DNA from: Phycisphaeraceae bacterium
GTDB lineage: Bacteria > Planctomycetota > Phycisphaerae > Phycisphaerales > Phycisphaeraceae
Length of the DNA stretch: 64,000 nt
Direction: 5' to 3'
Assembly (NCBI GenBank): GCA_029260655.1
Contig: JAJDCU010000073.1
Location: 1-64,000 of the forward strand
Positions 32,864-40,922 of this stretch are shown here, piece by piece. The translations under genes and the position numbers were made by a program. The number at the start of each line of letters is the position of its first letter. Within the stretch, counting starts at the first letter, position 1. The notes beneath the pieces are model-generated. The model made no database searches. It was not told the DNA's origin and saw nothing but the letters and a program-made list of their open reading frames with translations.

Positions 32864-34114
32864 CTATCCGTCGTTTCTAAGGCTTCGGACCACGACCCCG
32901 GAGCGCAGTTTGGGCTCGAACCAGGTCGACTTAGGCGGCATGATGGCGTGTTCGTCGGAGATGCCGATCAACTGCTCGACGCTGACCGGGTAGAGCGCAA
33001 AGGCCACGCGCATGTCTCGCTGGCAGCGTTTCTCAAGCTCGCTGGTGCCCCGGATACCGCCGATGAAATCGATGCGTTTATCCGTCCGCGGGTCCCCGAC
33101 CCCGAGGATGGGCGCCAGGAGGTTGTCCTGGAGGATGGAGACGTCCAGGCGGCTGACCGGGTCATCGTTGGCGTCTGCCACGCCGGGCAGTGGGGTCAGG
33201 CGGTACCACACGCCGTCCAGGTGCATCCCGAACTGCTGGGCGGCCTGCGGTTGGGCGGTTTGGGTTTCACTGACCTCAAACTTGGCACGGACTTTATTGA
33301 GGAACGCCCCCGGCTCCAGGGCGTTGAGATCCTTGACCACCCGGTTGTAGCCGAGGATCTTCAGCTCGTCGTCCGGGAACGCGACCGCGAGGAAGTGGTT
33401 GTAGGGCTCGTCGCCATGGTGGTTTGGGTTGGCGTCTTTGAGGATGTTTCGGACCCGAAATGCCGAGGCGCTTCGGTGGTGGCCGTCGGCGATGTACAGC
33501 GAATCGACCCGGCCAAACGCCCCGCGCAGGCCGGACACCATTTGGGGATCGTCGATGACCCACAGCCGATGCCCCACACGATCGTCCGCGACAAAATCGT
33601 ACGCCGGCTGCTGTCCATCGCACACCGCTTTGATCATCGCGTTGACCTGTGCCTGGGCGCGGTAGGTCAGCAGGACCGGCCCGGCGTTGGCCATCAGTTT
33701 CTCCACGTGCTTGGCCCGGTCGTCTTCCTTGTCCCGGCGGGTCAGCTCGTGCTTCTTGATCTTGTCGTTCTCGTATTCATCGACGCTGGCGCCCAGCACC
33801 AGCCCGTGCTGCACGTGGCCGTCCATCGTAAGTTGATAGAGATAGAAACAGGGGCGGTCGTCCTGGACCAATGTGCCGGCGTCGATCATCTGCCTGAGGT
33901 TCTCGGCACTTTTGTCGTAGACGGCCTCATCATGCGGGTCGGTGTCCTCGGGCAGGTCGATCTCGGCCCGGACGACGTGCAGGAAGCTGTGGGGGTTACC
34001 CGACGCCATCCGACGCGCCTCCTGGGCGTTCATCACGTCGTAGGGCGGGCTGGCGACCTGCTCGATCAGTTCGGGACGGGGACGCAGCCCACGGAAAGGA
34101 CGGATATCGGCCAT
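32864..34114 (-). CDS. DUF1015 family protein
   Basis: The 416-residue protein matches DUF1015 from its start ('ADIRPFRGLRPRPELIEQVASPPYDVMNAQEARRMA') through 'ENLRQMIDAGTLVQDDRPCFYLYQLTM', 'LYIADGHHRSASAFRVRN', 'HFLAVAFPDDELKILGYNRVVKDL' and 'AIMPPKSTWFEPKLRSGVVVRSL'. The biochemical role is unsettled; a 'DGHHR' motif hints at a nucleotide or metal site. It lies 50 bases upstream of serA in the same direction. DUF1015 genes next to serA/serC recur in several phyla, suggesting a link to serine metabolism. Confidence 0.92.
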   Translation of the reverse strand: MADIRPFRGLRPRPELIEQVASPPYDVMNAQEARRMASGNPHSFLHVVRAEIDLPEDTDPHDEAVYDKSAENLRQMIDAGTLVQDDRPCFYLYQLTMDGHVQHGLVLGASVDEYENDKIKKHELTRRDKEDDRAKHVEKLMANAGPVLLTYRAQAQVNAMIKAVCDGQQPAYDFVADDRVGHRLWVIDDPQMVSGLRGAFGRVDSLYIADGHHRSASAFRVRNILKDANPNHHGDEPYNHFLAVAFPDDELKILGYNRVVKDLNALEPGAFLNKVRAKFEVSETQTAQPQAAQQFGMHLDGVWYRLTPLPGVADANDDPVSRLDVSILQDNLLAPILGVGDPRTDKRIDFIGGIRGTSELEKRCQRDMRVAFALYPVSVEQLIGISDEHAIMPPKSTWFEPKLRSGVVVRSLRNDG

Positions 34115-34374
34115 GGCAAGTGGTTCCATTCAGGGAGGGCACCCGACATGAGCACCGGGCGATTTAGATCAAGTATATCGTCGGCGTCGATGTCACCAAG
34201 CCTTTTAGATCGGCGGCCCCAAGATGTCCGGATCGGGTCGTTTCCCAAGGTGCAAGCCGCCCTCGGAGCGCGGGGCGGGTGTGGCTTGCGGGTGACTCAT
34301 TCCGTCGGCCCGCCGGCGGACTTCATACCGCGGCCCCCCGTGCAACAATCCTCTATAATGATAGGCTCTAGAAT

Positions 34375-35733
34375 ATGAGAACAGATGCCGCCTCACGCAT
34401 GAAAATCGTCACGTCGCTGCTCGCCTGCGCAGCGGCGGGGCTGTCGGCGGTCCTGCTGTATCAATCGCTCACGCACGACGCCTTGCCCGGCTGCGGGGGC
34501 GGGTCCGGCTGCGGCGAGGTGCTGTCCAGCCGGTGGTCGTCATTTTTTGGCGTACCGGTGAGCCTGTTTGCTGTGGGGATCTACCTCCTGATGCTGCTGG
34601 CGGTTATTGCGCGGAGCCCCCGCGCGGCCGAGAAGCCCCAGCACCTCGAGACGTTCGTGGTGGCGCTTAGTGCATTGACCGCCATCGCGGCGGCGGGGTG
34701 GTTCATCGCCGTGCAGGCGCTGGTCATCAAGGCGCTGTGCAAATACTGCATGGCGACCCACGCGCTGGGGGTGACCGCGTCGGTGTTGTGTCTGCTTATG
34801 GTGTACCGGTCGATGCGGTTCAAGTCGGTGGTGTCGGTGATGGTCTGCGCGGCGGCGCTGGTTGGGGTGATGATTGCCGGGCAGGTGTTCGGCCCTAAGC
34901 CCAAGACCGCTGGGCCCGTGGTGCAGTACGTCGATGACCTGCCAACCCCCACGTCTTCCCCTGGGCCGGCCGACGCCGTGCTTACGCCCGATGAACCGGT
35001 CGATACGCCGGAACCTGGCAAGGTTCCCGAGCCTGACAAGGTCGCCGCCGAGACGCCTGATGCGCCGTCGGAGACCCCCAAGAACCCGACGGCGCCTGTG
35101 GACACGCCCCAACTTGACGTGTCACAGACCGTCCCGTTCTACGGCGGACGCCTGAACATCGACCCGAGCGAACTGCCGATCGCCGGCAACCTGGACGCCC
35201 AGGTGCTGATGGTCTGCCTGTTCGACTACACCTGCCAACACTGCCGGACCACACGCAAGATGCTGGAGCGGACATCACGCAAACACGGCGACGGCCTGGG
35301 GATCCTTTTCCTCCCCGCGCCTCTTGACGGCAAGTGCAACCGGATGATCAAGCGGACCCAGTACCAGCACCGCCACGCATGCATGTTGGCGAAGATGTCT
35401 CTGGCGGTCTGGCGCGCCGACCCCAAGAAGTGGGTGGCGTTTGACAAGGCTCTGTATACCGACACCCGATTCCACACGCCGGGCGGCGCACGGAAAACCG
35501 CGGTAGAGCTTATCGGCGAGCAGGCCCTGGACAGCGCCTTGGAAGACCCCTGGGCCGACGCGCAGCTCGCGCGCGATGTCAACACCTACCAGACCACCGC
35601 CAAGGCCGCCGGCAAAGGCGCCCTGCCGATGCTCATCACTCGGCGGGGGGTCATGAGCGGCACGCCGGACCACCCGTCGGAGGTCGACCGGTTTATCAAG
35701 CGCAGCAAACCCGCCGAGCCCAACAAGCCCTGA
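34375..35733 (+). CDS. VKOR membrane domain fused to periplasmic thioredoxin-like domain
   Basis: The 452-residue protein has a vitamin K epoxide reductase-like four- to five-helix domain (1-170). Its loop cysteines are in 'CGGGSGCGEVLSSRWSSFFGVP' and its redox pair is 'CKYC' (Cys122/Cys125). A Pro/Asp/Glu-rich linker (about 180-245) leads to a DsbA/DsbG-like thioredoxin domain with 'DYTCQHCRTT' (Cys287/Cys290). Such fusions use quinone to oxidise protein thiols, making disulfide bonds outside the inner membrane. The second ATG at 34399 ('MKIVTSLLACAAAGLSAVLLY') is an equally good start. It lies 70 bases before gatB in the same direction. Confidence 0.9.
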   Translation: MRTDAASRMKIVTSLLACAAAGLSAVLLYQSLTHDALPGCGGGSGCGEVLSSRWSSFFGVPVSLFAVGIYLLMLLAVIARSPRAAEKPQHLETFVVALSALTAIAAAGWFIAVQALVIKALCKYCMATHALGVTASVLCLLMVYRSMRFKSVVSVMVCAAALVGVMIAGQVFGPKPKTAGPVVQYVDDLPTPTSSPGPADAVLTPDEPVDTPEPGKVPEPDKVAAETPDAPSETPKNPTAPVDTPQLDVSQTVPFYGGRLNIDPSELPIAGNLDAQVLMVCLFDYTCQHCRTTRKMLERTSRKHGDGLGILFLPAPLDGKCNRMIKRTQYQHRHACMLAKMSLAVWRADPKKWVAFDKALYTDTRFHTPGGARKTAVELIGEQALDSALEDPWADAQLARDVNTYQTTAKAAGKGALPMLITRRGVMSGTPDHPSEVDRFIKRSKPAEPNKP

Positions 35734-35760
35734 TCTTCTGGACGTGGCCCGCAGACATAA

Positions 35761-35797
35761 TCCCGACCCTGACCCCCGATACCCGAATCCCGATCAT
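35761..35797. repeat. Heptanucleotide run with CCCGA words upstream of gatB
   Basis: TCCCGAC, CCTGACC, CCCGATA, CCCGAAT, CCCGATC occur in 7-base steps, the inverse of the CGGGTAT run at 15471-15505. They end 7 bases before the gatB ATG, leaving no good ribosome-binding site visible. Confidence 0.75.
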
Positions 35798-35803
35798 CCC
35801 CCC

Positions 35804-37330
35804 ATGCCCACCGCACCCGCTGATATCAAGACCACTCTCATCGTCGGCATGGAGATCCACGTCGAACTTTCGACCCGCTCGAAGATGTGGACCAGCGCCC
35901 CCAACGTCGCCCACAGCGACTACTTCGACGCCGAGCCGAATACCCTGCTGGACCCGGTCGTGATCGGGATGCCCGGCGTGCTGCCGGTGATCAACGAGCA
36001 GGCCGTCGAGATGGCCGTCCGCGTCGGGCTGGCGCTGGGCTGTGAGATCGCCAGGACAACCAAGTGGGACCGCAAGAGCTACTACTACCCCGACCTGCCT
36101 AAGAACTACCAGATCAGCCAGTATGATCAGCCGATCTGTGGCGAAGGCGCGCTGGATATCCCGGCAGATGACAACGGCGAAGCGTCAGGGGGCGGCGAAA
36201 TGCGCACCATCCGCATCACCCGAGCGCACCTCGAAGAAGACGCCGGCAAGCTCATGCACGAAGCCCCCGGCGGCGCGCCGATCGATCACTCGATCGTCGA
36301 CCTTAACCGCGCCGGCACGCCGTTACTTGAAATCGTCACCGAGCCGGACTTCCGCAGCCCCGATGAGGCCGTCACCTTTGGGCAGATGCTGCGAAACATA
36401 TGCCGGCACCTGGGCGTCACCGAAGGCGATATGCAGCGCGGACACATGCGCTTCGAGCCCAACATCAACGTACACATCGAAAAAGACGGCGAAACATTCA
36501 AGACCCCGATCGTAGAAATCAAGAACCTCAACTCATTCAAGGCCGTCCACGGCGCGATCACCCACGAATACCAACGCCAGATCGACGAATGGCGCGACAC
36601 CGGCAAGGTCATGGGCGCACGCTCCAAGTCCACCCGCGGCTGGGATGACAACAAAGGCATCACCACCCCGCAACGCGAAAAAGAAGACGAGGATGAGTAC
36701 CGCTACTTCCCCGACCCCGACCTGGTCACCGTCGCCATCGACGACGACTGGCTAAGCCGGATCAAACAAACCGTCACCGAACTCCCCGACGCCAAGCGCA
36801 GCCGCTACGTCGATGAGTATGGCCTCTCCCCCGTCGACGCCGGCACGCTCCTGGACGACCCCGGCCTGACTCGGTTCTACGAAGACACCATCGCCGTCGC
36901 CGCCGACCCCAAACGCGCCGCCGCCATGCTCCTGAACTACGGGTCTAAACTCGCCAACGAACGCGGCCAAGGCGTGCACGAACTGGGTATCACCCCCGAC
37001 CAAGTCAAGACCATCGCCGACTTATCCAGCGCCGACAAGATCGGCTCCACCGCCGCCGCCGACCTCTTCGCCCTCTGCTGCGATAGCGACGACCCCGCCG
37101 AAGCCCTCGCCGAAAAGCACGGCCTCCTGCAAGTCTCAGACACCGGCGCGTTAGAAGGTTTCGTCGATCAGGTCTTAGCCGATGCCAAGAACGCCAAGGC
37201 CATCGAAGATATCCGGGGGGGCAAAGACAAAGCCGTCGGCGCATTGATGGGCCAGATCATGAAACTCAGCAAGGGCCAGGCCAACCCCAAACTCGTCACA
37301 CAGATGATTGTCGGGAAGGTAAGGGGGTAG
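35804..37330 (+). CDS. gatB: Asp-tRNA(Asn)/Glu-tRNA(Gln) amidotransferase subunit B
   Basis: GatB, with GatA and GatC, converts misacylated Glu-tRNA(Gln) or Asp-tRNA(Asn). The 508-residue product has 'IVGMEIHVELSTRSKMWTSAPN', 'DRKSYYYPDLPKNYQISQYDQPI', 'RAHLEEDAGKLMHE', 'IDLNRAGTPLLEIVTEPDFRS' (here 'VDLNRAGTPLLEIV') and a C-terminal GatB/YqeY helical domain. An in-frame reading to 35744 only adds the heptanucleotide run. gatA and gatC are not in the window. Confidence 0.97.
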   Translation: MPTAPADIKTTLIVGMEIHVELSTRSKMWTSAPNVAHSDYFDAEPNTLLDPVVIGMPGVLPVINEQAVEMAVRVGLALGCEIARTTKWDRKSYYYPDLPKNYQISQYDQPICGEGALDIPADDNGEASGGGEMRTIRITRAHLEEDAGKLMHEAPGGAPIDHSIVDLNRAGTPLLEIVTEPDFRSPDEAVTFGQMLRNICRHLGVTEGDMQRGHMRFEPNINVHIEKDGETFKTPIVEIKNLNSFKAVHGAITHEYQRQIDEWRDTGKVMGARSKSTRGWDDNKGITTPQREKEDEDEYRYFPDPDLVTVAIDDDWLSRIKQTVTELPDAKRSRYVDEYGLSPVDAGTLLDDPGLTRFYEDTIAVAADPKRAAAMLLNYGSKLANERGQGVHELGITPDQVKTIADLSSADKIGSTAAADLFALCCDSDDPAEALAEKHGLLQVSDTGALEGFVDQVLADAKNAKAIEDIRGGKDKAVGALMGQIMKLSKGQANPKLVTQMIVGKVRG

Positions 37331-37362
37331 GAATACAGCCCGCGCACAAGTACAATAGGCTC

Positions 37363-38232
37363 ATGCGTTCCGGCGGCATCTTCATCCTGTTCATACTACT
37401 GACGAATATGTTCGCGCAGCCCGCGTTCGCATATAACAGATTACATTCCCAAGGGAATGAGATAAGGGGTTTAGAGAAAACTATTTGGGTATACGAACAC
37501 GAACATGGCGAATACCCTCTCACTGACAATGAAAGCACATGGTACGAAAAACTCATCACCGCCAACAATATTTCTCCCAACTGGATTTGGAAGGTTTCGG
37601 CCGACGGGCGGTTTCCCCTCGATCTCTATGGCAATCCGCTCGTTTATGAGCCACCCAGTGCCGCGAACGGAGGTCAGGTCGCCATCCGTGCGATCGGTCA
37701 GAACGGGATTGACGATCATGGGGCACTGGACGACTGGGACAGCCGCTATGGTCCCAACCCGGGATACTGGTACAAGAAAGATTGGCCGGCTGCGAACCGT
37801 CGGGCGTGGATTTGTGCTGTATTGGCCATGATTGGTCTGACCTACATTGTGGTAAAAAACAAACAGGCCATGGCAAGGTTCGTATTTGCATCGCTTTGGC
37901 TAGGCTTGCTCGCCGGCGTGGTGCTTCCTTTTGGGTTCGACTCGGGTTGGGTTCGAAGTTCAGCGAGCATCGATCCCAAGTGGATCACACCGATATCGAA
38001 TATTGGTGCCCTGCTTCTATTTTTCAGCATTGTTCTGCTGATGATGCATGTGGTGTATATGGCGTGGCACAGACGTTCATTGAGACCGCATGGAACTCTT
38101 CTCTGCGAAAAGTGCCACTTCGACCTGCGTGGCACGATCGCTGCAAACATCGGCCGCTGCCCGGAGTGTGGTGAGCCATTGCCGGAAGATGCAGATATAG
38201 AAGTCGATCTTAATCCTCCACCTTCACCATAA
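37363..38232 (+). CDS. GspG-like pseudopilin domain fused to membrane helices and zinc ribbon
   Basis: The 289-residue protein has a signal-like N-terminus (MRSGGIFILFILLTNMFAQ). Next is a part like the C-terminal half of type II secretion major pseudopilins: 'LEKTIWVYEHEHGEYPLTDNES', 'FPLDLYGNPLVYEPP', 'IRAIGQNGIDDHG'. Three helices follow (about 148-160, 170-190, 212-232) and then a zinc ribbon 'CEKCHFDLRGTIAANIGRCPECGEPL' (C-x2-C...C-x2-C). The pilin-type hydrophobic methylation helix is missing. The function is unknown. Its codon and base use is less GC-rich than gatB. Its 3' end overlaps the convergent DtxR gene by 23 bases. Confidence 0.7.
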   Translation: MRSGGIFILFILLTNMFAQPAFAYNRLHSQGNEIRGLEKTIWVYEHEHGEYPLTDNESTWYEKLITANNISPNWIWKVSADGRFPLDLYGNPLVYEPPSAANGGQVAIRAIGQNGIDDHGALDDWDSRYGPNPGYWYKKDWPAANRRAWICAVLAMIGLTYIVVKNKQAMARFVFASLWLGLLAGVVLPFGFDSGWVRSSASIDPKWITPISNIGALLLFFSIVLLMMHVVYMAWHRRSLRPHGTLLCEKCHFDLRGTIAANIGRCPECGEPLPEDADIEVDLNPPPSP

Positions 38233-38869
38233 TCTTCCCCGCCGCGGCTAAGCCTAGTGTGACCGGTTCGCGGTCCTGGGGGCGGACGGTGATGGCGTCG
38301 GCGGTGGGGCTTGTGGATTCGATGGTAAATGGTGCGCCGGGGGTCAGGCCGTGCTTATCAAGGAACTGGAGGAACTCGGGCTGCTGGTCGACGATGCGTG
38401 CGACGTGGGCGTCGGTGTCGGGGGCGCACTGGGCGAGGGGGGTCAGGTCATGTCGATGGTGTGTGCCGTCGTGTTTTGGGATCGGGTCGCCGTGCGGGTC
38501 GGTGTCGGGATGGCCAAGAAGCCGATCGATTTTTTCAAGCACCTTGTCGGAGATCGCGTGCTCCAATTCTTCCGCTTCGTCGTGGACCTCGGACCAATCT
38601 AATCCAAGGGTCTGCACCAGGAACAATTCGATCAGCCGATGTCGGCGAAGGACCTGTAGCGCCAGGCGTGAGCCGGCCTCGGTCAGGCGGACGCCTGCGC
38701 GGGGCTGGTAGTCGGCGAGGTTGGCGTCGGCGAGTGTCTTGACCATCGAGGTCGCGGTCCCCGGCGTGACGCCGACGGCTGTGGCGAGCCCGCCCATGGG
38801 GGCCAACTCGCCGGCGCGTTGCAGCAGGTAGATCTGCTTGAGGTAGTTTTCGACGGTGATGGTGGGCAT
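38210..38869 (-). CDS. DtxR/MntR-family metal-dependent repressor
   Basis: The 219-residue protein has the winged helix ('VENYLKQIYLLQRAGELAPMGGLATAVGVTPGTATSMVKTLADANL', 'GVRLTEAGSRLALQVLRRHRLIELFL'). A metal-binding and dimerisation domain follows ('VHDEAEELEHAISDKVLEKIDRLLGHPDTDPHGDPIP') and then a C-terminal FeoA/SH3-like domain. It should sense Fe2+ or Mn2+. It is divergent from the feo operon, its probable target, across a 227-base spacer with promoter-like and palindromic elements. The ATG at 38869 is followed upstream by a heptanucleotide run; longer readings are repeat translation. Confidence 0.93.
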   Translation of the reverse strand: MPTITVENYLKQIYLLQRAGELAPMGGLATAVGVTPGTATSMVKTLADANLADYQPRAGVRLTEAGSRLALQVLRRHRLIELFLVQTLGLDWSEVHDEAEELEHAISDKVLEKIDRLLGHPDTDPHGDPIPKHDGTHHRHDLTPLAQCAPDTDAHVARIVDQQPEFLQFLDKHGLTPGAPFTIESTSPTADAITVRPQDREPVTLGLAAAGKIMVKVED

Positions 38870-38918
38870 GGGGGGTTGGGATTTGGGGGTTAGGGGTTGG
38901 GGATTGGGGTTTAGGGAT
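38868..38918. repeat. Heptanucleotide run GGGGGTT/GGGATTT/GGGGGTT/AGGGGTT/GGGGATT
   Basis: G-rich 7-base words stretch over about 50 bases just upstream of, and touching, the DtxR start codon. They are the same word family as 5067-5105 and could fold into a G-quadruplex on the plus strand. Confidence 0.8.
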
Positions 38919-38934
38919 CTGAAGTTGAGCTCGT

Positions 38935-38994
38935 TATTTAGCCCCGGACCACGTCCGGGGGGTCGGCCCCACGTTGTCGACCCGGGGCTAAATA
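38935..38994. repeat. 60-bp palindromic element with TATTTAGCCCCGG ends
   Basis: TATTTAGCCCCGG (38935-38947) is the exact inverse of CCGGGGCTAAATA (38982-38994). Inside lie a second hairpin CCCCGGAC-CAC-GTCCGGGG (38942-38960) and GGTCG...CGACC. It lies between the divergent DtxR and feo genes, so it may be an operator, a dual terminator or an inserted repeat. Confidence 0.65.
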
Positions 38995-39059
38995 GTGAAA
39001 CAGCCAAGACTAATGGCTAACAGCTCGGGGCGAAAAGCTGAGAGCCCTTGGCTTTCCTC

Positions 39060-39092
39060 TTGACATTCCTCAAATAGTATATATTGTATTAT
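39060..39092 (+). promoter_or_regulatory. Candidate feo promoter with AT-rich overlapping dyad
   Basis: A perfect -35 TTGACA (39060-39065) is followed by the AT-rich TAGTATATATTGTATTA (39076-39092). This could hold a -10 (TATTGT after 16 bases or TATATT after 14) and a partial TAnTA dyad suitable for a DtxR-type repressor. The ATG at 39097 follows within a few bases, so the mRNA may be leaderless or nearly so. Confidence 0.45.
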
Positions 39093-39096
39093 CCAA

Positions 39097-40122
39097 ATGG
39101 CAACTTTGATTAATCAAAATCAAGACGGCCCCAAGCTGCCCCGATGGCGGCGAGTGATCAACTGGCTTGGGCGTTGGCCGGGCCAGCGGGATCGCCGGGC
39201 GGTCGAGGACCTGCTCAAGCACGTGCACGCCTGCCAAGAGCGCGGCCAGGGGGCGTCGGCGGAGTCGGCGGCGGGGGCGATCGGTTGGTCGGCACGTAGG
39301 GCGGTCAAGGTGATCGCGTCCGTCGAGGCGCTTGGGCTTATCCGCTCCACGTCCAAGGGCCTTGAACTGACCGACGGGGGCACGCAACTGGCGGTCAGCG
39401 TGATCCGGGCGCACCGGCTATGGGAGCGTTACCTCGCCGACGAGGCGGGGATGCCGCTGACGCAGGTCCACGCCGAGGCCAACCGCAGGGAGCACGACCG
39501 GGAAGGCGGCCGGGTGGATCGGCTTGATGCGGCGCTGGGTTACCCTCAGAGCGACCCGCACGGCGATCCGATCCCGCGGGCGGATGGTCGGCTGGCGGAG
39601 TTTGCCGGGACACCGCTGATGAGTTGGTCAAGCGGGCGGCCGGCGCGGATCACGCACATCGAGGATGAGCCCGCCAGCGTGTTCGATCAGATCGTGGCGA
39701 CCGGGCTGATGCCCGGGCAGGTCATTACCGTTGAAGGCTCGACCCCGGAGGGTTTGCGCGTCGCATTTAACGGGCGAAAGAGCGTGCTGGCGCCGGTGAT
39801 CGCGGCGAACGTGTTTGTCCAGGCCGTCCCGCAAGACGCGGCGCCTGCCCCGGCCCGCAGTCTCAGCTCGCTTGAGCAGGGCGGCGAAGCGGTGATCCGC
39901 GGGTTCGACCAGGGCCTGCGCGGGTTTCACCGACGCCGGCTATTGGACCTTGGCCTGACCCCCGGCACGCCGATCCGCGCCGAGCGGGTGAGTATGTTCC
40001 GCGACCCAAGGGCATACCGCGTGCGGGGGAGCCTGGTGGCGCTGCGTCGTGAGCAGGCCGACCGGGTACACATCGAGGAAGGATCACCGTCACCGTCGGC
40101 GCAGACGGGGGCCACATCATGA
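39097..40122 (+). CDS. DtxR-like regulator fused to FeoA domain
   Basis: The 341-residue protein has an N-terminal winged helix and DtxR-like metal/dimer part ('WSARRAVKVIASVEALGLIRSTSKGLELTDGGTQLAVSVIRAHRLWERYL', 'VHAEANRREHDREGGRVDRLDAALGYPQSDPHGDPIP'). Two SH3-type FeoA domains follow: about 190-245, and 'SLSSLEQGGEAVIRGF...RRRLLDLGLTPGTPIRAERVSMFRDPRAYRVRGSLVALRREQADRVHIE' at about 255-328. It probably couples iron sensing with FeoB function. No alternative start with a ribosome site is obvious. It overlaps the FeoB G-domain gene by ATGA. Confidence 0.88.
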   Translation: MATLINQNQDGPKLPRWRRVINWLGRWPGQRDRRAVEDLLKHVHACQERGQGASAESAAGAIGWSARRAVKVIASVEALGLIRSTSKGLELTDGGTQLAVSVIRAHRLWERYLADEAGMPLTQVHAEANRREHDREGGRVDRLDAALGYPQSDPHGDPIPRADGRLAEFAGTPLMSWSSGRPARITHIEDEPASVFDQIVATGLMPGQVITVEGSTPEGLRVAFNGRKSVLAPVIAANVFVQAVPQDAAPAPARSLSSLEQGGEAVIRGFDQGLRGFHRRRLLDLGLTPGTPIRAERVSMFRDPRAYRVRGSLVALRREQADRVHIEEGSPSPSAQTGATS

Positions 40123-40922
40123 GCTGCGATACCTGTGACACCTGCGGTTTACCAGACGACGGCGATGATCGGCAGAAGTTCGACGGCGTGGTCGCGCTGG
40201 CGGGTAATCCCAACACCGGCAAGAGCACGGTCTTCAACGCGCTGACGGGGCTGCGTCAACACACCGGCAACTGGCCTGGAAAGACCGTCGCCCGCGCCGA
40301 GGGACGATTTACACACGAAAACAAGACTTACAAGCTTGTCGACCTGCCCGGGACGTACTCGCTGCTCTCGGCGTCGGAAGACGAGCAGATCGCGCGGGAC
40401 TTCATCCTGTTCGGTCGGCCTAGCTGCACGGTCGTGGTCGCCGACGCCACCTGCCTGGAGCGGAACCTGAACCTGGTATTGCAGGTTCTGGAGATCAGCG
40501 ATCGCGTGGTGGTGTGTGTGAACCTGGTGGACGAGGCGAAGCGCAAGGGGATCCAGGTCGATGCCGGTCAGTTGGAGAAAGACCTGGGCGTGCCTGTGGT
40601 CAAGACAACCGCACGATCCGGGCGGGGGCTCTCGGAGCTTGTCAGCAAAGTCGTGGGCGTGATCGAAGGACGCTGCCAGACCCATCCACACCGCGTGGAC
40701 CTTGGCCAGGGCGTGGGCGAAGCGGTGAGCCGGCTGGTCCCGATGGTCAATGAAGTTGCGCCTGGCCTGCCCAACGCGCGCTGGGTGGCGATGCGGCTAC
40801 TAGACGGCGACTGGCGGATACGCGAGGCGCTGTTAAACGGTGAGCTTTCGCAGGTTGCGGAGCGTCAGCAGGCCCCGGCCGAGTCGTTCAGCAACAAGAT
40901 GGCGCTGGAGGGCTCGCAATAA
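40119..40922 (+). CDS. feoB: FeoB GTPase domain as a separate protein
   Basis: The 267-residue protein begins 'MSCDTCDTCGLPDD' (cysteine-rich). It carries the FeoB G domain: G1 'GNPNTGKST', switch 'HTGNWPGKTV', G3 'DLPGTYSLLSASEDEQIARDF', G4 'NLVDEAKRKG' and the start of the GDI helical domain. In most bacteria this is fused to the membrane channel; here the reading frame ends (TAA at 40920-40922) and the membrane part starts in another frame with a one-base overlap (TAATG). The split looks natural because both parts have clean ends. It regulates Fe2+ uptake by GTP hydrolysis. Confidence 0.93.
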   Translation: MSCDTCDTCGLPDDGDDRQKFDGVVALAGNPNTGKSTVFNALTGLRQHTGNWPGKTVARAEGRFTHENKTYKLVDLPGTYSLLSASEDEQIARDFILFGRPSCTVVVADATCLERNLNLVLQVLEISDRVVVCVNLVDEAKRKGIQVDAGQLEKDLGVPVVKTTARSGRGLSELVSKVVGVIEGRCQTHPHRVDLGQGVGEAVSRLVPMVNEVAPGLPNARWVAMRLLDGDWRIREALLNGELSQVAERQQAPAESFSNKMALEGSQ

